A stretch of 54,313 nt of DNA from SIG223 sp964442785 (lineage in GTDB: Bacteria > Bacillota_I > Bacilli_A > RFN20 > DUOF01): contig CAYTZW010000003.1 of assembly GCA_964442785.1 (NCBI GenBank), positions 1 through 54,313 on the forward strand, in the 5' to 3' direction. The stretch's first letter is position 1. Each line of letters begins with the position of its first letter. The translations under genes were made by a program, and so were the position numbers. Shown in pieces: positions 17,459 through 26,403 of the stretch. The notes below the pieces were generated by a model that saw only the letters and a list, made by a program, of their open reading frames with translations, searched no databases and had not been told where the DNA came from.

Positions 17459-17881
17459 ATGCTAATAAATGAACTAAAAAAAGCTAATATGGAAGCTTTA
17501 AAAAATAAAGATACTAATTCAAGAGCAATTCTTTCTGTTTTAATCAATAAATATATGCTTTTAGAAATTAATAAAAGAGAAAAAGGTGAAGAAGTAGTAG
17601 ATGCTGATGTTATTTCTTTAATCCAAAAAACGAAAAAAGAATTACAAGATGAAAAAGAGAATTTTCTAAAAGTTGGTAATGAAGAAAGAGTTTCTTTATT
17701 ATTAGAACAAGAAAAAGTTTTAGATAAATTTTTACCTAAAATGTTAAGCGAAGATGAAATTAGAAATATTATTAATAGTCTTTCTGATAAATCAATTCCT
17801 GCGGTAATGAAATATTTTAAAGAAAATTATGCAGGAAAATGTGAAATGGGAAAAGTTAGCCAAATCGCTAAAAACTTATAG
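17459..17881 (+). CDS. yqeY: GatB/YqeY domain-containing protein
   Basis: 140 residues, matching the YqeY family, which shares the tRNA-binding tail domain of GatB. Typical sequence features are MEALKNKDTNSRAILSVL, the ISLIQKTKKELQDE helix and the C-terminal GKCEMGKVSQIAKNL. The precise function in bacteria is not settled. ATG 17459 follows AGGTGA located at the end of acpP. A terminator lies directly after the stop. Confidence 0.87.
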   Translation: MLINELKKANMEALKNKDTNSRAILSVLINKYMLLEINKREKGEEVVDADVISLIQKTKKELQDEKENFLKVGNEERVSLLLEQEKVLDKFLPKMLSEDEIRNIINSLSDKSIPAVMKYFKENYAGKCEMGKVSQIAKNL

Positions 17882-17902
17882 TTGCCATTGGCAACTTTTT
17901 TT
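17881..17902 (+). terminator. Terminator after yqeY
   Basis: GTTGCC, ATT loop, GGCAAC and a run of seven T, starting at the last base of the yqeY stop codon. Confidence 0.88.
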
Positions 17903-17903
17903 A

Positions 17904-17930
17904 TTGATTTTCTTTTTTATGTGATATAAT
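17904..17930 (+). promoter_or_regulatory. Promoter of the GNAT-pnuC-hydrolase genes
   Basis: TTGATT (17904-17909) and TATAAT (17925-17930) with a short 15-bp spacer, but with an extended -10 TGA-TATAAT. It lies 22 bp before the ATG of the acetyltransferase. Confidence 0.6.
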
Positions 17931-17952
17931 CAAACAAAGAGGTTATTAGATT

Positions 17953-18441
17953 ATGCAATTAAAAGAGTATAAAATAAGAAAAGCAAATATAAAAGATATT
18001 GAAGGAATTATTCAAATTATCGAAAATCGCTGTAAATGGTTTAAAGAAAAAGGAATTAATCAATGGGAATATTATTTAGAGGTTTATGACAAAAACTACT
18101 TTAAAAGCCAAATAATGACTAATAAATTGTATGTTGCTTTAAAAGAAAATCTATTAGTAGGATTATATCTTTTAAAAGAAGAAGATTCTTATTGGAATGA
18201 TAATACATCTGCTTTTTATTTACATCATTTAGTAACCGATATAAATTGTAAAGGATTAGGAAAAATATTACTTGATAACGCTGTTGAAAAATGTCAAAAA
18301 TATCATAAAAAATATCTTCGTTTAGATTGCTTAAAAGAAAATGAAAAACTAAATGAATATTATAAAGAAAAAGGATTTAAGTATGTTTCTTCAGGAGAAG
18401 ATGAGTATTATAAATATAATCTATACGAACTAAAAATATAA
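17953..18441 (+). CDS. GNAT family N-acetyltransferase
   Basis: 162-residue acetyl-CoA-dependent acetyltransferase. The acetyl-CoA loop is TDINCKGLGKILLDNA, and the C-terminus has the usual NEYYKEKGFKYV segment. The substrate is unknown. It is first in a unit with pnuC (12 bp downstream) and a metallo-beta-lactamase-fold gene. Confidence 0.85.
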   Translation: MQLKEYKIRKANIKDIEGIIQIIENRCKWFKEKGINQWEYYLEVYDKNYFKSQIMTNKLYVALKENLLVGLYLLKEEDSYWNDNTSAFYLHHLVTDINCKGLGKILLDNAVEKCQKYHKKYLRLDCLKENEKLNEYYKEKGFKYVSSGEDEYYKYNLYELKI

Positions 18442-18453
18442 CAGGAGGTTAAA

Positions 18454-19128
18454 ATGAAAAAAGATAACATTTTGGTACTTATAATTGTTGTAATTGGTAT
18501 CCTTGTTAATTTATCTTTTGGAATATATTACCATAATAGTTTTGTAGCTATAACTTCATCAATATTAGGCTTGCTATATACCTATTTTGGAATTTTTGGT
18601 TCTCCTTTAGCATATATATTTAACATCACAGATTGCTTCTTTTATTCCTTTGTGTCCTATAAAACAGGACTATATGGTGAAACTTTTGTCTATTTGTTAA
18701 TGCTTTTACCTATTAGAATATATGGAGCATATTCTTGGATAAAAAACAAAAATGAAAAAACTCAAAAAGTAACGATAAATACAATAAGTAAAAAAGAAAC
18801 GATATTTTTAACTATTATTTCCCTTTCAATCTTTTCTATTTTCTATTTTGTTTTAAAATCACTTAATACCCAACAACTTATTATTTCTACTTTATCAATA
18901 GTATTCAATATATTAGCAACTTATCTAATTGCCAGAAGACATATTTATGGTTTTGTAGCCTATTTTGCGGTAGATACGGTTTCTCTTATCCTTTGGGGTG
19001 CTCCTATTTTAAAGGGAGATTTTTCTGCTATTTGTATCCTTTTTAGTGTCTTTTTATGGTATATTTTAGATATCATAGGATTTATAAACTGGATTAATTT
19101 AAGAAAAGAACAAGAAAGGAAAGAATAA
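18454..19128 (+). CDS. pnuC: Nicotinamide riboside/mononucleotide transporter PnuC
   Basis: 224 residues with about seven membrane helices. It matches the PnuC family, which takes up nicotinamide riboside for NAD synthesis by facilitated diffusion. Features include the paired YGAYSW and WYILDIIGFINW segments and the VDTVSLILWG helix. AGGAGG precedes ATG. The location next to GNAT and hydrolase genes gives no direct link to NAD. No NAD riboswitch is apparent upstream. Confidence 0.87.
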   Translation: MKKDNILVLIIVVIGILVNLSFGIYYHNSFVAITSSILGLLYTYFGIFGSPLAYIFNITDCFFYSFVSYKTGLYGETFVYLLMLLPIRIYGAYSWIKNKNEKTQKVTINTISKKETIFLTIISLSIFSIFYFVLKSLNTQQLIISTLSIVFNILATYLIARRHIYGFVAYFAVDTVSLILWGAPILKGDFSAICILFSVFLWYILDIIGFINWINLRKEQERKE

Positions 19129-19129
19129 A

Positions 19130-19756
19130 ATGGAAGATTTGAATATAAAAGTAAATTATCATAGCTCAATTTGCATAAATGATGAAATTTATATCGACCC
19201 CTTAAATATAAAAGAAGATAAAAATAATGCAAGTATCATCTTTATTACTCATAATCATTATGACCATTTAGACCAAAAATCTATTTTAAAACTTAAAAAT
19301 GAAAAAACTGTTTTTGTCTGTCCAAGAAATTGTAAGGCAGACTTAATAAATTTAGGAATTAATGAATATATGATAATACCTGTTATTCCTTTTGACAAAA
19401 TCAACTTAGGAGAAATGATAGTTGAAACTTATCCTGCATATAATATAAATAAAAATTTTCACCCTAAAAATCAAATGTGGGTTGGATACCTTTTAAAAAT
19501 TAATAATGTTTCCTATTATATATGTGGAGATACCGATTTAATTGAAGAAATAAAACATATAAAAACAAATGTTCTTTTTGTTCCTATCGGTGGTACTTAT
19601 ACAATGAATGCCAAAGAAGCAGCAGAGCTTGCCAATATCATTAAACCTGATTTAGTAATTCCTACTCATTATGGAGAAATTGCAGGTCAATTAAAAGACA
19701 AAGAAGAATTTATTAAAAATTTAGATAATATAAAATACCAAATTTTCATAAAATAA
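19130..19756 (+). CDS. Metallo-beta-lactamase-fold hydrolase (UlaG/UPF0173-like)
   Basis: 208 residues. The metal-binding motif is THNHYDHLD, later ligands are in CGDTDLIEE and PTHYGEI. The overall size and the IYIDPLN opening match UlaG-like/UPF0173 metal-dependent hydrolases. The substrate is unknown. It starts 1 bp after the pnuC stop, so it is co-transcribed with it. Confidence 0.86.
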   Translation: MEDLNIKVNYHSSICINDEIYIDPLNIKEDKNNASIIFITHNHYDHLDQKSILKLKNEKTVFVCPRNCKADLINLGINEYMIIPVIPFDKINLGEMIVETYPAYNINKNFHPKNQMWVGYLLKINNVSYYICGDTDLIEEIKHIKTNVLFVPIGGTYTMNAKEAAELANIIKPDLVIPTHYGEIAGQLKDKEEFIKNLDNIKYQIFIK

Positions 19757-19768
19757 ATTAATCCTTGC

Positions 19769-19797
19769 TAGACAATAAAAAAATATAATGTTATAAT
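19769..19797 (+). promoter_or_regulatory. Promoter of tRNA-Trp
   Basis: -35 TAGACA (19769-19774), 17-bp spacer, -10 TATAAT (19792-19797), 16 bp before the tRNA 5' end. Confidence 0.7.
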
Positions 19798-19813
19798 TGA
19801 CTAGCAACCACAT

Positions 19814-19887
19814 AGGGATATAGTTCAAAGGTAGAATAACGGTCTCCAAAACCGCTGATGTGGGTTCAATTCCTACTATCCCTGCCA
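19814..19887 (+). tRNA. tRNA-Trp (anticodon CCA)
   Basis: Acceptor AGGGATA pairs with TATCCCT, with discriminator G and encoded CCA. The anticodon loop is CTCCAAA (CCA), and the T-loop is GGTTCAATTCC. It reads UGG only, consistent with the standard code. Its last 14 bases plus 2 flanking bases are repeated at 20051-20066. Confidence 0.96.
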
Positions 19888-20066
19888 TTTTGTTGATAAG
19901 CCCTTACTGTGTAAGGGTTTTTATATACCTAATTTTTTAAAAGGGAACATTTATATAGAAAAATATCTTTTAAATATTATTATAATTGATGAAAAAAGAC
20001 TTAAAATAAGCAAAATTATTCAATTTTCAAGCAGTATTACTTTTAGCACTTACTATCCCTGCCATT
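19874..20066 (+). mobile_element. Integration scar at tRNA-Trp
   Basis: The 16 bp TACTATCCCTGCCATT occur at 19874-19889 (tRNA end) and again at 20051-20066. The interval starts with the same CCATTTTGTTGATAA, CCCTTAC/GTAAGGG hairpin and GGAACATTT (19944-19952) as the integrase end of the element at tRNA-Gly. GGAACATTT begins 60 nt from the CCA in both places. No gene remains inside. This is best read as what is left of a related integrative element after deletion of its body. Confidence 0.7.
19898..19922 (+). terminator. Terminator after tRNA-Trp
   Basis: CCCTTAC, short loop, GTAAGGG and TTTTT, matching the hairpin that follows tRNA-Gly. Confidence 0.75.
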
Positions 20067-20078
20067 GAGAATAAGATT

Positions 20079-20103
20079 ACCCTTACACAGTAAGGGTTTT
20101 TGT
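20079..20103 (+). terminator. Second terminator beyond the scar
   Basis: CCCTTAC, ACA loop, GTAAGGG and TTTTT lies after the repeated tRNA end. It probably is the original chromosomal tRNA-Trp terminator, displaced by the insertion. Confidence 0.7.
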
Positions 20104-20214
20104 TTATTAAATTATTCTAAATAAAGTATAAAACAATAAAAGTTAACAGTTTAAATATGTATAAGAATATTTGTTTTCTTTTTGTTATAATATAAAAAAA
20201 GGAGATAAGATATT

Positions 20215-20907
20215 ATGCTTCGTAAAATATTTAATAAGTTATTTGCTTCTAATATAGAATTAGATATGTATTCAAGTGATTATGAAAAAAATTTATATCG
20301 AAAATATGGAAAATGTAGCAAGATAAATGGTGATATTGCTCTATTAGTAATCTCAGATACTCACGGTTCTTTATCTTCTAGGGAAGAAGAATTTAAAGAG
20401 TTTTTAGCTGATAAGGAATATGATTTATGTATATTATTAGGAGACCACCTAAATCGTGATATTGATGTTATTTTAAAATATGTTGATAGAACTAAACTTT
20501 ATGGGCTTTTAGGAAATCACGATTATGATTATCTTAAAGAGTATGACATACCAAACTTAAATGGTAAAGTAATTGAATGTAAAGGTCTCAAATTGTTAGG
20601 AATACAAGGTAGTTTTAAGTATAAATCTATTGATTTTCCTTCTTTTACTCAAGAAGAATCGGTTTCTTTTTTAGAAGGAAAAGAAAAGGTGGATATTTTA
20701 CTTAGCCACGATAGAAAGTTTGAGTTAGAAAAAATGAATAATGATCCTGCTCATTCGGGTTTGTTAGGAATTACTACTTATCTTTATTCTAAAAATGTTC
20801 CTATTCATATTCACGGGCATATCCACGAAAATTATGAAAAAATATTGATAAACAATACCAAAGAATATAGTGTTTTTGACTATAAAATAATCAATATAAA
20901 AAAGTAA
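20215..20907 (+). CDS. Calcineurin-like metallophosphoesterase
   Basis: 230-residue phosphoesterase. All metal-binding blocks are present: ISDTHG, LLGDHLN, GLLGNHDYD, LLSHD and the C-terminal HIHGHIHE. The fold acts on phosphodiesters or phosphoproteins; the substrate is unknown. AGGAGAT precedes ATG. It is convergent with a GNAT gene whose stop codon lies next to its own. Confidence 0.87.
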   Translation: MLRKIFNKLFASNIELDMYSSDYEKNLYRKYGKCSKINGDIALLVISDTHGSLSSREEEFKEFLADKEYDLCILLGDHLNRDIDVILKYVDRTKLYGLLGNHDYDYLKEYDIPNLNGKVIECKGLKLLGIQGSFKYKSIDFPSFTQEESVSFLEGKEKVDILLSHDRKFELEKMNNDPAHSGLLGITTYLYSKNVPIHIHGHIHENYEKILINNTKEYSVFDYKIINIKK

Positions 20908-21381
20908 TTATTTATTGTTGAATTTTTCTAAAGCAAAATGTCCTTCAGAAAAGATTAATTGTCCATTTTTATGTTCATATCCCATTTTACGATAAAAAGG
21001 AATTGCTGACATAGCTGCAGGAATTTCTATCCTTTTAGCACGCTTAAATAACTCATCTTGTTCTAATGTTTCAATGATTTTACGACCATATCCTTTTCCT
21101 TGGTACTCAGGGTCGACAAAGATAGAAAATAAGCTACTTTCGGTTTTACTTCCCCAATATTCTCCAATAGCACCACAGCCAATGATTTTTTCATCTTCAA
21201 TTAGAACATAGAAATGTGTCCAAGAAGCACGCTTTTTTACTCCTTCAGCATTTAAACTATTGACAACATTTTCAATTTCCACTTGAGGATAAAAGTTAGA
21301 AAAGACAGAAAATCTTACTGACCTTTCTATCATTTTTGCAGTTTCTTCATATTGAGTTTCTTTAATTATTTCAATTTTCAT
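20908..21381 (-). CDS. GNAT family N-acetyltransferase
   Basis: 157 residues. The acetyl-CoA site is FVDPEYQGKGYGRKIIE, followed by AIPFYRKMGYEHKNG. The substrate is unknown. ATG 21381 is preferred over ATG 21396 because GGAGG lies between them and would be inside the coding region if the upstream ATG were used. Confidence 0.85.
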   Translation of the reverse strand: MKIEIIKETQYEETAKMIERSVRFSVFSNFYPQVEIENVVNSLNAEGVKKRASWTHFYVLIEDEKIIGCGAIGEYWGSKTESSLFSIFVDPEYQGKGYGRKIIETLEQDELFKRAKRIEIPAAMSAIPFYRKMGYEHKNGQLIFSEGHFALEKFNNK

Positions 21382-21567
21382 TTTTTTCTCCTCCATTTTA
21401 TATGTTACTTATATACGTGCCTTCGCATTGTTATATAGCCTGATTGTAACAATTTTATTAAAAATAATAAAGGTATCAAATTACAAATTTGAGAATAAAT
21501 AATAGATATTTTTTTAGTTCTTTTAAATTTTGTAAGTTCAAGACATAAAAGCACTAGGAAATTTGTC

Positions 21568-21602
21568 TAAAAAAAGGACTAAGTATTATTTTACTTAATC
21601 CC
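21568..21602 (-). terminator. Terminator downstream of the Sel1-repeat genes
   Basis: On the minus strand GGATTAAGTA and TACTTAGTCC pair around a short loop and are followed by TTTTTTT. The rest of the 276-bp gap between 21382 and 21657 shows no further gene. Confidence 0.72.
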
Positions 21603-21657
21603 ATATGCTAGTAGTTTTGATTTCATAATCAATCTTATAAAATTTCACAAAAAACCT

Positions 21658-22662
21658 TTAATTATATTTTCTCATTTCTTGTAGAAAGGAATCTTCCAAA
21701 TCTAATCCATTATTTTTAGCCATAATAAAATACTTTTCTGCCTTTGAAAAATCTTGTTCTACTCCTATTCCTTCCAAGTAAATTACTCCTAAATTGAAGG
21801 CTGCTTTTTCACTTCCTTCATTCGCTGCTTTTTCATACCAATATATCGCTTTTTCTTGATTTTGCAATTTACCAGTGTCTAAATCATAACAAATTCCTAA
21901 GTTAAAGGCTGCTCTTACATTGCCTTTATTAGCGGCTTTTGTATACCAATATACCGCTTTTTCTAAATCTTCTTTAACACCTTGTCCATTTCCATAACAA
22001 TAACCTAAATTGCACTCCGCTAACGTATTACCCTGATTTGCTGATGCAGTGTACCAATATACTGATTGGGTATAGTCTTGTTCCGTTCCTTCTCCATATT
22101 CATAGCAATATCCTAGATAAAATTGAGCCCTGTCATCTCCATTAGTTGCTGCCTTCATAAACCACTCGAAAGCCCGATAGTAACATTCGCCTTCATAATA
22201 TAATTTTCCTAAATTATATTGTGCTTTCATATACCCTTGATTTGCTGATGCAGTGTACCAATATATCGCTTTTTGATAGTCTTGTTCTACTCCTATCCCT
22301 TTTGAATAAACATACCCTAAATTATATTGACCATTAGCATATCCTTCATTAGCGGCTTTAGTGAATAATTCTATGGCTTTCTTTTCATCTGTTGGAACAC
22401 CATATCCAAAAGAATAACAATATCCTAAATAAGAATTTGCTCCAATATAGCCATTATTAATAGCGTTATTTAATAAAGTAATTGCCTTATTATAATCTTG
22501 ATTTATATCTTCTCCTTTTACGTATTTAATTGCAAGAACCGATTGAGCAACTACATCATTATCCTCACTTAGAGATTGCAATTCTTCAATACTCTTTTTT
22601 TCATATAAATCTCTTAATTCTTTGGCTTCTTTATAATTATTAGGTATATTCTTTCCTTTCAT
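21658..22662 (-). CDS. Sel1-repeat protein (334 aa)
   Basis: Made almost entirely of Sel1-like (TPR-related) repeats of about 36 residues, roughly eight copies, with the pattern A-x-x-L-G-x-x-Y-x-x-G-x-G-V followed by A-x-x-W-Y-x-K-A-A-x-x-G. It forms a helical solenoid for protein binding. There is no signal peptide, so it is probably cytoplasmic. AGGAGGT-like site precedes the start. It lies 24 bp after the larger Sel1 gene and is probably a duplicate co-transcribed with it. Partners are unknown. Confidence 0.88.
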   Translation of the reverse strand: MKGKNIPNNYKEAKELRDLYEKKSIEELQSLSEDNDVVAQSVLAIKYVKGEDINQDYNKAITLLNNAINNGYIGANSYLGYCYSFGYGVPTDEKKAIELFTKAANEGYANGQYNLGYVYSKGIGVEQDYQKAIYWYTASANQGYMKAQYNLGKLYYEGECYYRAFEWFMKAATNGDDRAQFYLGYCYEYGEGTEQDYTQSVYWYTASANQGNTLAECNLGYCYGNGQGVKEDLEKAVYWYTKAANKGNVRAAFNLGICYDLDTGKLQNQEKAIYWYEKAANEGSEKAAFNLGVIYLEGIGVEQDFSKAEKYFIMAKNNGLDLEDSFLQEMRKYN

Positions 22663-22686
22663 AAAATTACCTCCAAAGTATAATAT

Positions 22687-24285
22687 CTATTTTAAACTAT
22701 TTTCTATATCTTTTATTTCTTTCTCTGTTGTGTATTTACGGTTTACCATTTCTTCTAAAACTTGTTCAGCTTTACCATGCCCTCCTTTTTTAGCCATAAG
22801 CAAATATTTTACCGCTAGTTTATAATCTTGTGGTAGTCCAGCAAATCCGTCGCAATAGCAAAGTCCTAAATTGTACATAGCCATAGTATTTCCCTTACTA
22901 GCGGCTTTTTTATATAAATCTATTCCTTTCTTACAATTCTCAACATTTGAAAAATCTCTACAATAAATCCAACCTAAATCACATTGTGCTTGGACATTTC
23001 CACTATTGGCTGCTTTTATAAGCCATTGTTCTGCAAAATAATAAGATTCTTGTTTTATATAAAAATTACCTAATCGTTGTTGCATTTCAGGGTCTCCTTG
23101 ATTTGCAGCTTTTACATACCAATACTCTGCCTTATTTTCATCTTTTACAACATTATAGTCTCCAAACTCCAAACAAGTACCTAAAAAAACTTGTGATTCT
23201 ACATCTCCGTGTTCAGCAGCTTTGGTATACCATTTTATTCCTAAAGAATAATCTTGTTTTACTATTTCTCCATTTAGATAGAAATAACCTAGGTTTTTTT
23301 CTGCAAATTTATTTCCCTTATTTGCGGATTTTTGATATAAAGAAAAAGCTTTTTCTTTGTCCTTTTCTATTCCTACACCATTATAATAACAATCTGCTAA
23401 TAGGTATTGTGCTTGAGCGTAATTTTTATTTGCGGATTTAGTATATAGTTTAATCATTTCTTTGTAATCTTGTTTTACTCCTAAACCTTTTGCATAAAGT
23501 TCTCCTAAATCACACATTGCTCTTTCATCATCTTGTTCGACAGCTTTTTTGTACCACTCTACTGCTTTTGTGTAATCTTGTTTTACTCCCCTACCCGTCT
23601 TATAGCAATAAGCCAAATTAGTTTGAGCAGTAACATCATTTTGTTCGGCAGCTTTAGTATACCAATACACAGCATTTTCTAAATTTTTGGCAATTCCTGC
23701 TCCACGCTCATAACAATATCCTAAATCAGATTGTGCATCTGCATTTCCTTGCTTTGCCGCTTTTTTGTACCATTCTACTGCTTTGGCTTCGTCCATATTT
23801 ACGCCTCTACCATAATAATAGCGTTCTCCTAAAGAATGTTGTGCAGCATCATAACCTTGTTTTGCTGATAAAGTATACCACTTTACTGCTTTCTTGTAAT
23901 CTTGTTTTACTCCAAGTCCCTTATAATAACAGACGCCTAAATTATGTTGACCAACTGCATATCCTCCCTCAGCGGATTTAGTAAACACTTCGATTGCCTT
24001 TTTTAAGTCTTTTTCTACTCCAATACCATTAATATAAAAATAGCCCAATTTAGACATTGCTTCAACATATCCATTATCACTAATACTAGTTAGTAATTTT
24101 ATTCCTTTTTCGCAATCTTTTTTTATTTTTTCTCCTAAAACATATCTTATAGCAAGAGTAATTTGAGCGGCTACATCATTTTCAGTAGCAAGTTTTATTA
24201 GTGTTTCATTATCTTTGTTTTCATAATTATCCATTATTTCTTTATTTTTTTGATAATTCTTTTCTATCGTTTTTAATTTTCCCAT
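22687..24285 (-). CDS. Sel1-repeat protein (532 aa)
   Basis: A longer paralogue of the neighbouring protein, with about 13 Sel1-like repeats (for example YYKGLGVKQDYKKAVKWYT). No signal peptide or membrane helix. The first 40 residues are charged and helical and resemble those of the 334-residue protein, supporting duplication. It begins after GGAGAT. The function is unknown; Sel1 proteins usually act as scaffolds. Confidence 0.88.
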   Translation of the reverse strand: MGKLKTIEKNYQKNKEIMDNYENKDNETLIKLATENDVAAQITLAIRYVLGEKIKKDCEKGIKLLTSISDNGYVEAMSKLGYFYINGIGVEKDLKKAIEVFTKSAEGGYAVGQHNLGVCYYKGLGVKQDYKKAVKWYTLSAKQGYDAAQHSLGERYYYGRGVNMDEAKAVEWYKKAAKQGNADAQSDLGYCYERGAGIAKNLENAVYWYTKAAEQNDVTAQTNLAYCYKTGRGVKQDYTKAVEWYKKAVEQDDERAMCDLGELYAKGLGVKQDYKEMIKLYTKSANKNYAQAQYLLADCYYNGVGIEKDKEKAFSLYQKSANKGNKFAEKNLGYFYLNGEIVKQDYSLGIKWYTKAAEHGDVESQVFLGTCLEFGDYNVVKDENKAEYWYVKAANQGDPEMQQRLGNFYIKQESYYFAEQWLIKAANSGNVQAQCDLGWIYCRDFSNVENCKKGIDLYKKAASKGNTMAMYNLGLCYCDGFAGLPQDYKLAVKYLLMAKKGGHGKAEQVLEEMVNRKYTTEKEIKDIENSLK

Positions 24286-24355
24286 TTTATTATCTCCTAA
24301 AATATTCTTCTACATTAAGAATAACACAAATTCATAAAAATCTTTATAGTTATTT

Positions 24356-24400
24356 ACAAAAAAAATACAAATATACTTCAAACAAAGATATATTTGTATT
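24356..24400 (-). terminator. Terminator after the 165-aa gene
   Basis: Minus strand: AATACAAATATA and TATATTTGTATT form a perfect 12-bp stem followed by a T-run. Confidence 0.82.
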
Positions 24401-24416
24401 CATTTAACATCTCTAA

Positions 24417-24914
24417 TTATTTTTTCTTTTTGACATCTTCATCTGCTAAAGAATGAATATACTCAATAAATTCATCTTCTGAAGGGGTACTCAATTTTTT
24501 CAAAACTCGATATTCTTGTTTATCTTCAACACTAATAACATATTCAAATTCGCCGTCATAAACCGCTAATTCTAAAATATAATACTTATATCCTGTTTTT
24601 GTTTTTCTAACGGCTACACAATAAGTATCTCCCTTTACTTCAGGGTCAGGCATATCAACAAATAAGATAGAACAAGAAGAATATTCAATTATTTTCATAT
24701 TAAAATTGAAATTTTTAAATCTTTCAACATCATAAATCTTTGTCTTAGCATTTAAAACACTCTCATATAAACTTGCTCTTAAATATTGATTAAATGCAGT
24801 TTCGCTATCTTCTAATTTATCAACGACATCATATATTTCATTACCTAAAAAAAGGTCTCTTAAAATAATGTGAGAAAAATAATAATTCGCTGTAATTTTG
24901 TTAACATATCTCAT
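24417..24914 (-). CDS. Hypothetical protein (165 aa)
   Basis: I do not recognise it. A soluble protein of 165 residues with a helical N-terminal half, a beta-rich C-terminal half (CVAVRKTKTGYKYYILEL) and a Lys-rich tail. No signal peptide. GGGTGAT precedes ATG. It ends in its own terminator and precedes the Sel1 genes. Confidence 0.6.
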   Translation of the reverse strand: MRYVNKITANYYFSHIILRDLFLGNEIYDVVDKLEDSETAFNQYLRASLYESVLNAKTKIYDVERFKNFNFNMKIIEYSSCSILFVDMPDPEVKGDTYCVAVRKTKTGYKYYILELAVYDGEFEYVISVEDKQEYRVLKKLSTPSEDEFIEYIHSLADEDVKKKK

Positions 24915-25050
24915 CTAAATCACCCATCTATTCTTCCTAATTATAACATTTTCAAAGTAAAATTAAAGTATTTTCAAATAATTCAAAACTTAATCATTGT
25001 TAAGCAAAATCTAAAATGATAATATGGAAAGAAAAAGGAAGTGGATTTAT

Positions 25051-25677
25051 ATGATTAAAAATTTAGTTTATTCTATTCTTGCAGGTATCTGTATTTCCAT
25101 TGGAGGAATTGCTTTTCTTTCAATAAACAACTCTGTTCTAGGAGCTTTATTTTTCTGTATTGGATTATTTATAATACTAAACTATAAATTCAATCTTTTC
25201 ACTGGAAAACTTTGTTATACTTTCACTAACAATTTAAAATATTTTTACAGCCTTTTTATTACTTTAATCGGTAATTTTATTGGAACAAACCTTGTTGGTT
25301 TATCTTTAAATTTAACTAGATTAGTTTCTTTAAAAGAAAAGTGTGAAATGATTACAAATAATAAACTAAACGACAATTTATTAAGCATTTTCATTTTAGC
25401 AATATTTTGTAACTTACTAATTTATATTGCCGTTGAAGGCTTTAAAAGTGATAACCCTTTAACCAAATACCTTTCCCTATTCTTTGGAGTAGCTACTTTT
25501 GTCATCTGTGGATTTGAACATTGTGTTGCAGATATGTTTTATTTTTCCTTTGCTTTAAGTTATTCTTTTAAAACTTTTTTATGTCTTTTTGTCGTTATTC
25601 TAGGAAATTTTGTGGGTGGTAATCTTTTAGAATTAATCAAGTTACTTTTAAAAGATAAGGACACAAAAACTATTTAG
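25051..25677 (+). CDS. Formate/nitrite transporter family channel
   Basis: 208 residues with six predicted membrane helices. It matches the FNT family of anion channels, which move formate, nitrite or hydrosulfide. The conserved His is in GFEHCVADMFYFS, the known FNT pore segment. It is shorter than the usual 250-280 residues because the termini are trimmed. ATG 25051 follows AAGGAAGTGG; ATG 25024 has no ribosome site. It converges with ribU, whose stop overlaps it by 8 bp. The substrate cannot be fixed. Confidence 0.83.
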   Translation: MIKNLVYSILAGICISIGGIAFLSINNSVLGALFFCIGLFIILNYKFNLFTGKLCYTFTNNLKYFYSLFITLIGNFIGTNLVGLSLNLTRLVSLKEKCEMITNNKLNDNLLSIFILAIFCNLLIYIAVEGFKSDNPLTKYLSLFFGVATFVICGFEHCVADMFYFSFALSYSFKTFLCLFVVILGNFVGGNLLELIKLLLKDKDTKTI

Positions 25678-26344
25678 AAGAAAGAGAATTTTTAGAAACT
25701 TCTTTTGTTTCCATATTTAATTGTTCACTTGCATAAAATATATCGTTATCATATCTTTTTAAATACTTTTCAGGTAATTTAATTTGAGTAAATCCTGTTA
25801 AAAGGGAAATGATACTCCATTTTATTAAATTAAAAGTCATCACAGGAACAATAAAAGTTATAAAATAGGTTTTGGAACTCATATTCATTTGTTCCATTAA
25901 TTGCCAACCTGTAGTAAAGGTTTGTCTTATGTTTGAAGGAGTTATAAAAAGATAATTCAAAAGCATTAAAGATGAAGTTGTAAAAACTAAAGCAACTAAA
26001 CAACTTAAAATGTATTTTAAAATATTTGATTTTACCTTATTATCAAATATTTTTTTAGTAATAGCATAAATAGACATAAAAATCATTGAACTACAAAAAG
26101 CTGCTATTTCTCCAAATATAGTTCCTCGACCATTAAAATATCTAACAAAACTTCTGATAAAAACTACCAAACTTGTTGATTTCCAGCCTAAATACACTAC
26201 ACATATTAAAACAATTATATCGTTAGGGTCAAACTTCATATAAGGTGCTATTGGATAAGGAATTTGAATTAAAGATAAAACTATCGCTAAAGAAGAAGCC
26301 ATAGCGATAAAGGTGATTTTTTTAACTTTTTCTGCTCTATTCAT
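25670..26344 (-). CDS. ribU: Riboflavin ECF transporter S component
   Basis: 224 residues with about six membrane helices. The N-terminal IPYPIAPYMKFDPNDIIVL is characteristic of ECF S components. An FMN riboswitch lies directly upstream, so riboflavin is the likely substrate and RibU the likely identity. It would work with a shared EcfA/A'/T module encoded elsewhere. AGGAGG precedes the start and falls inside the riboswitch expression platform. Confidence 0.92.
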   Translation of the reverse strand: MNRAEKVKKITFIAMASSLAIVLSLIQIPYPIAPYMKFDPNDIIVLICVVYLGWKSTSLVVFIRSFVRYFNGRGTIFGEIAAFCSSMIFMSIYAITKKIFDNKVKSNILKYILSCLVALVFTTSSLMLLNYLFITPSNIRQTFTTGWQLMEQMNMSSKTYFITFIVPVMTFNLIKWSIISLLTGFTQIKLPEKYLKRYDNDIFYASEQLNMETKEVSKNSLSSK

Positions 26345-26358
26345 AAAATATCCTCCTA

Positions 26359-26386
26359 TAAAAAAATACCTAAAATCTCAGGTATC
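26359..26386 (-). terminator. Expression-platform terminator of the FMN riboswitch
   Basis: Minus strand: ATACCT, 8-nt loop, AGGTAT and TTTTTTT between the aptamer and the ribU ribosome site. FMN binding is expected to favour it. Confidence 0.78.
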
Positions 26387-26403
26387 CAAAAAGAATATTT
26401 TAC

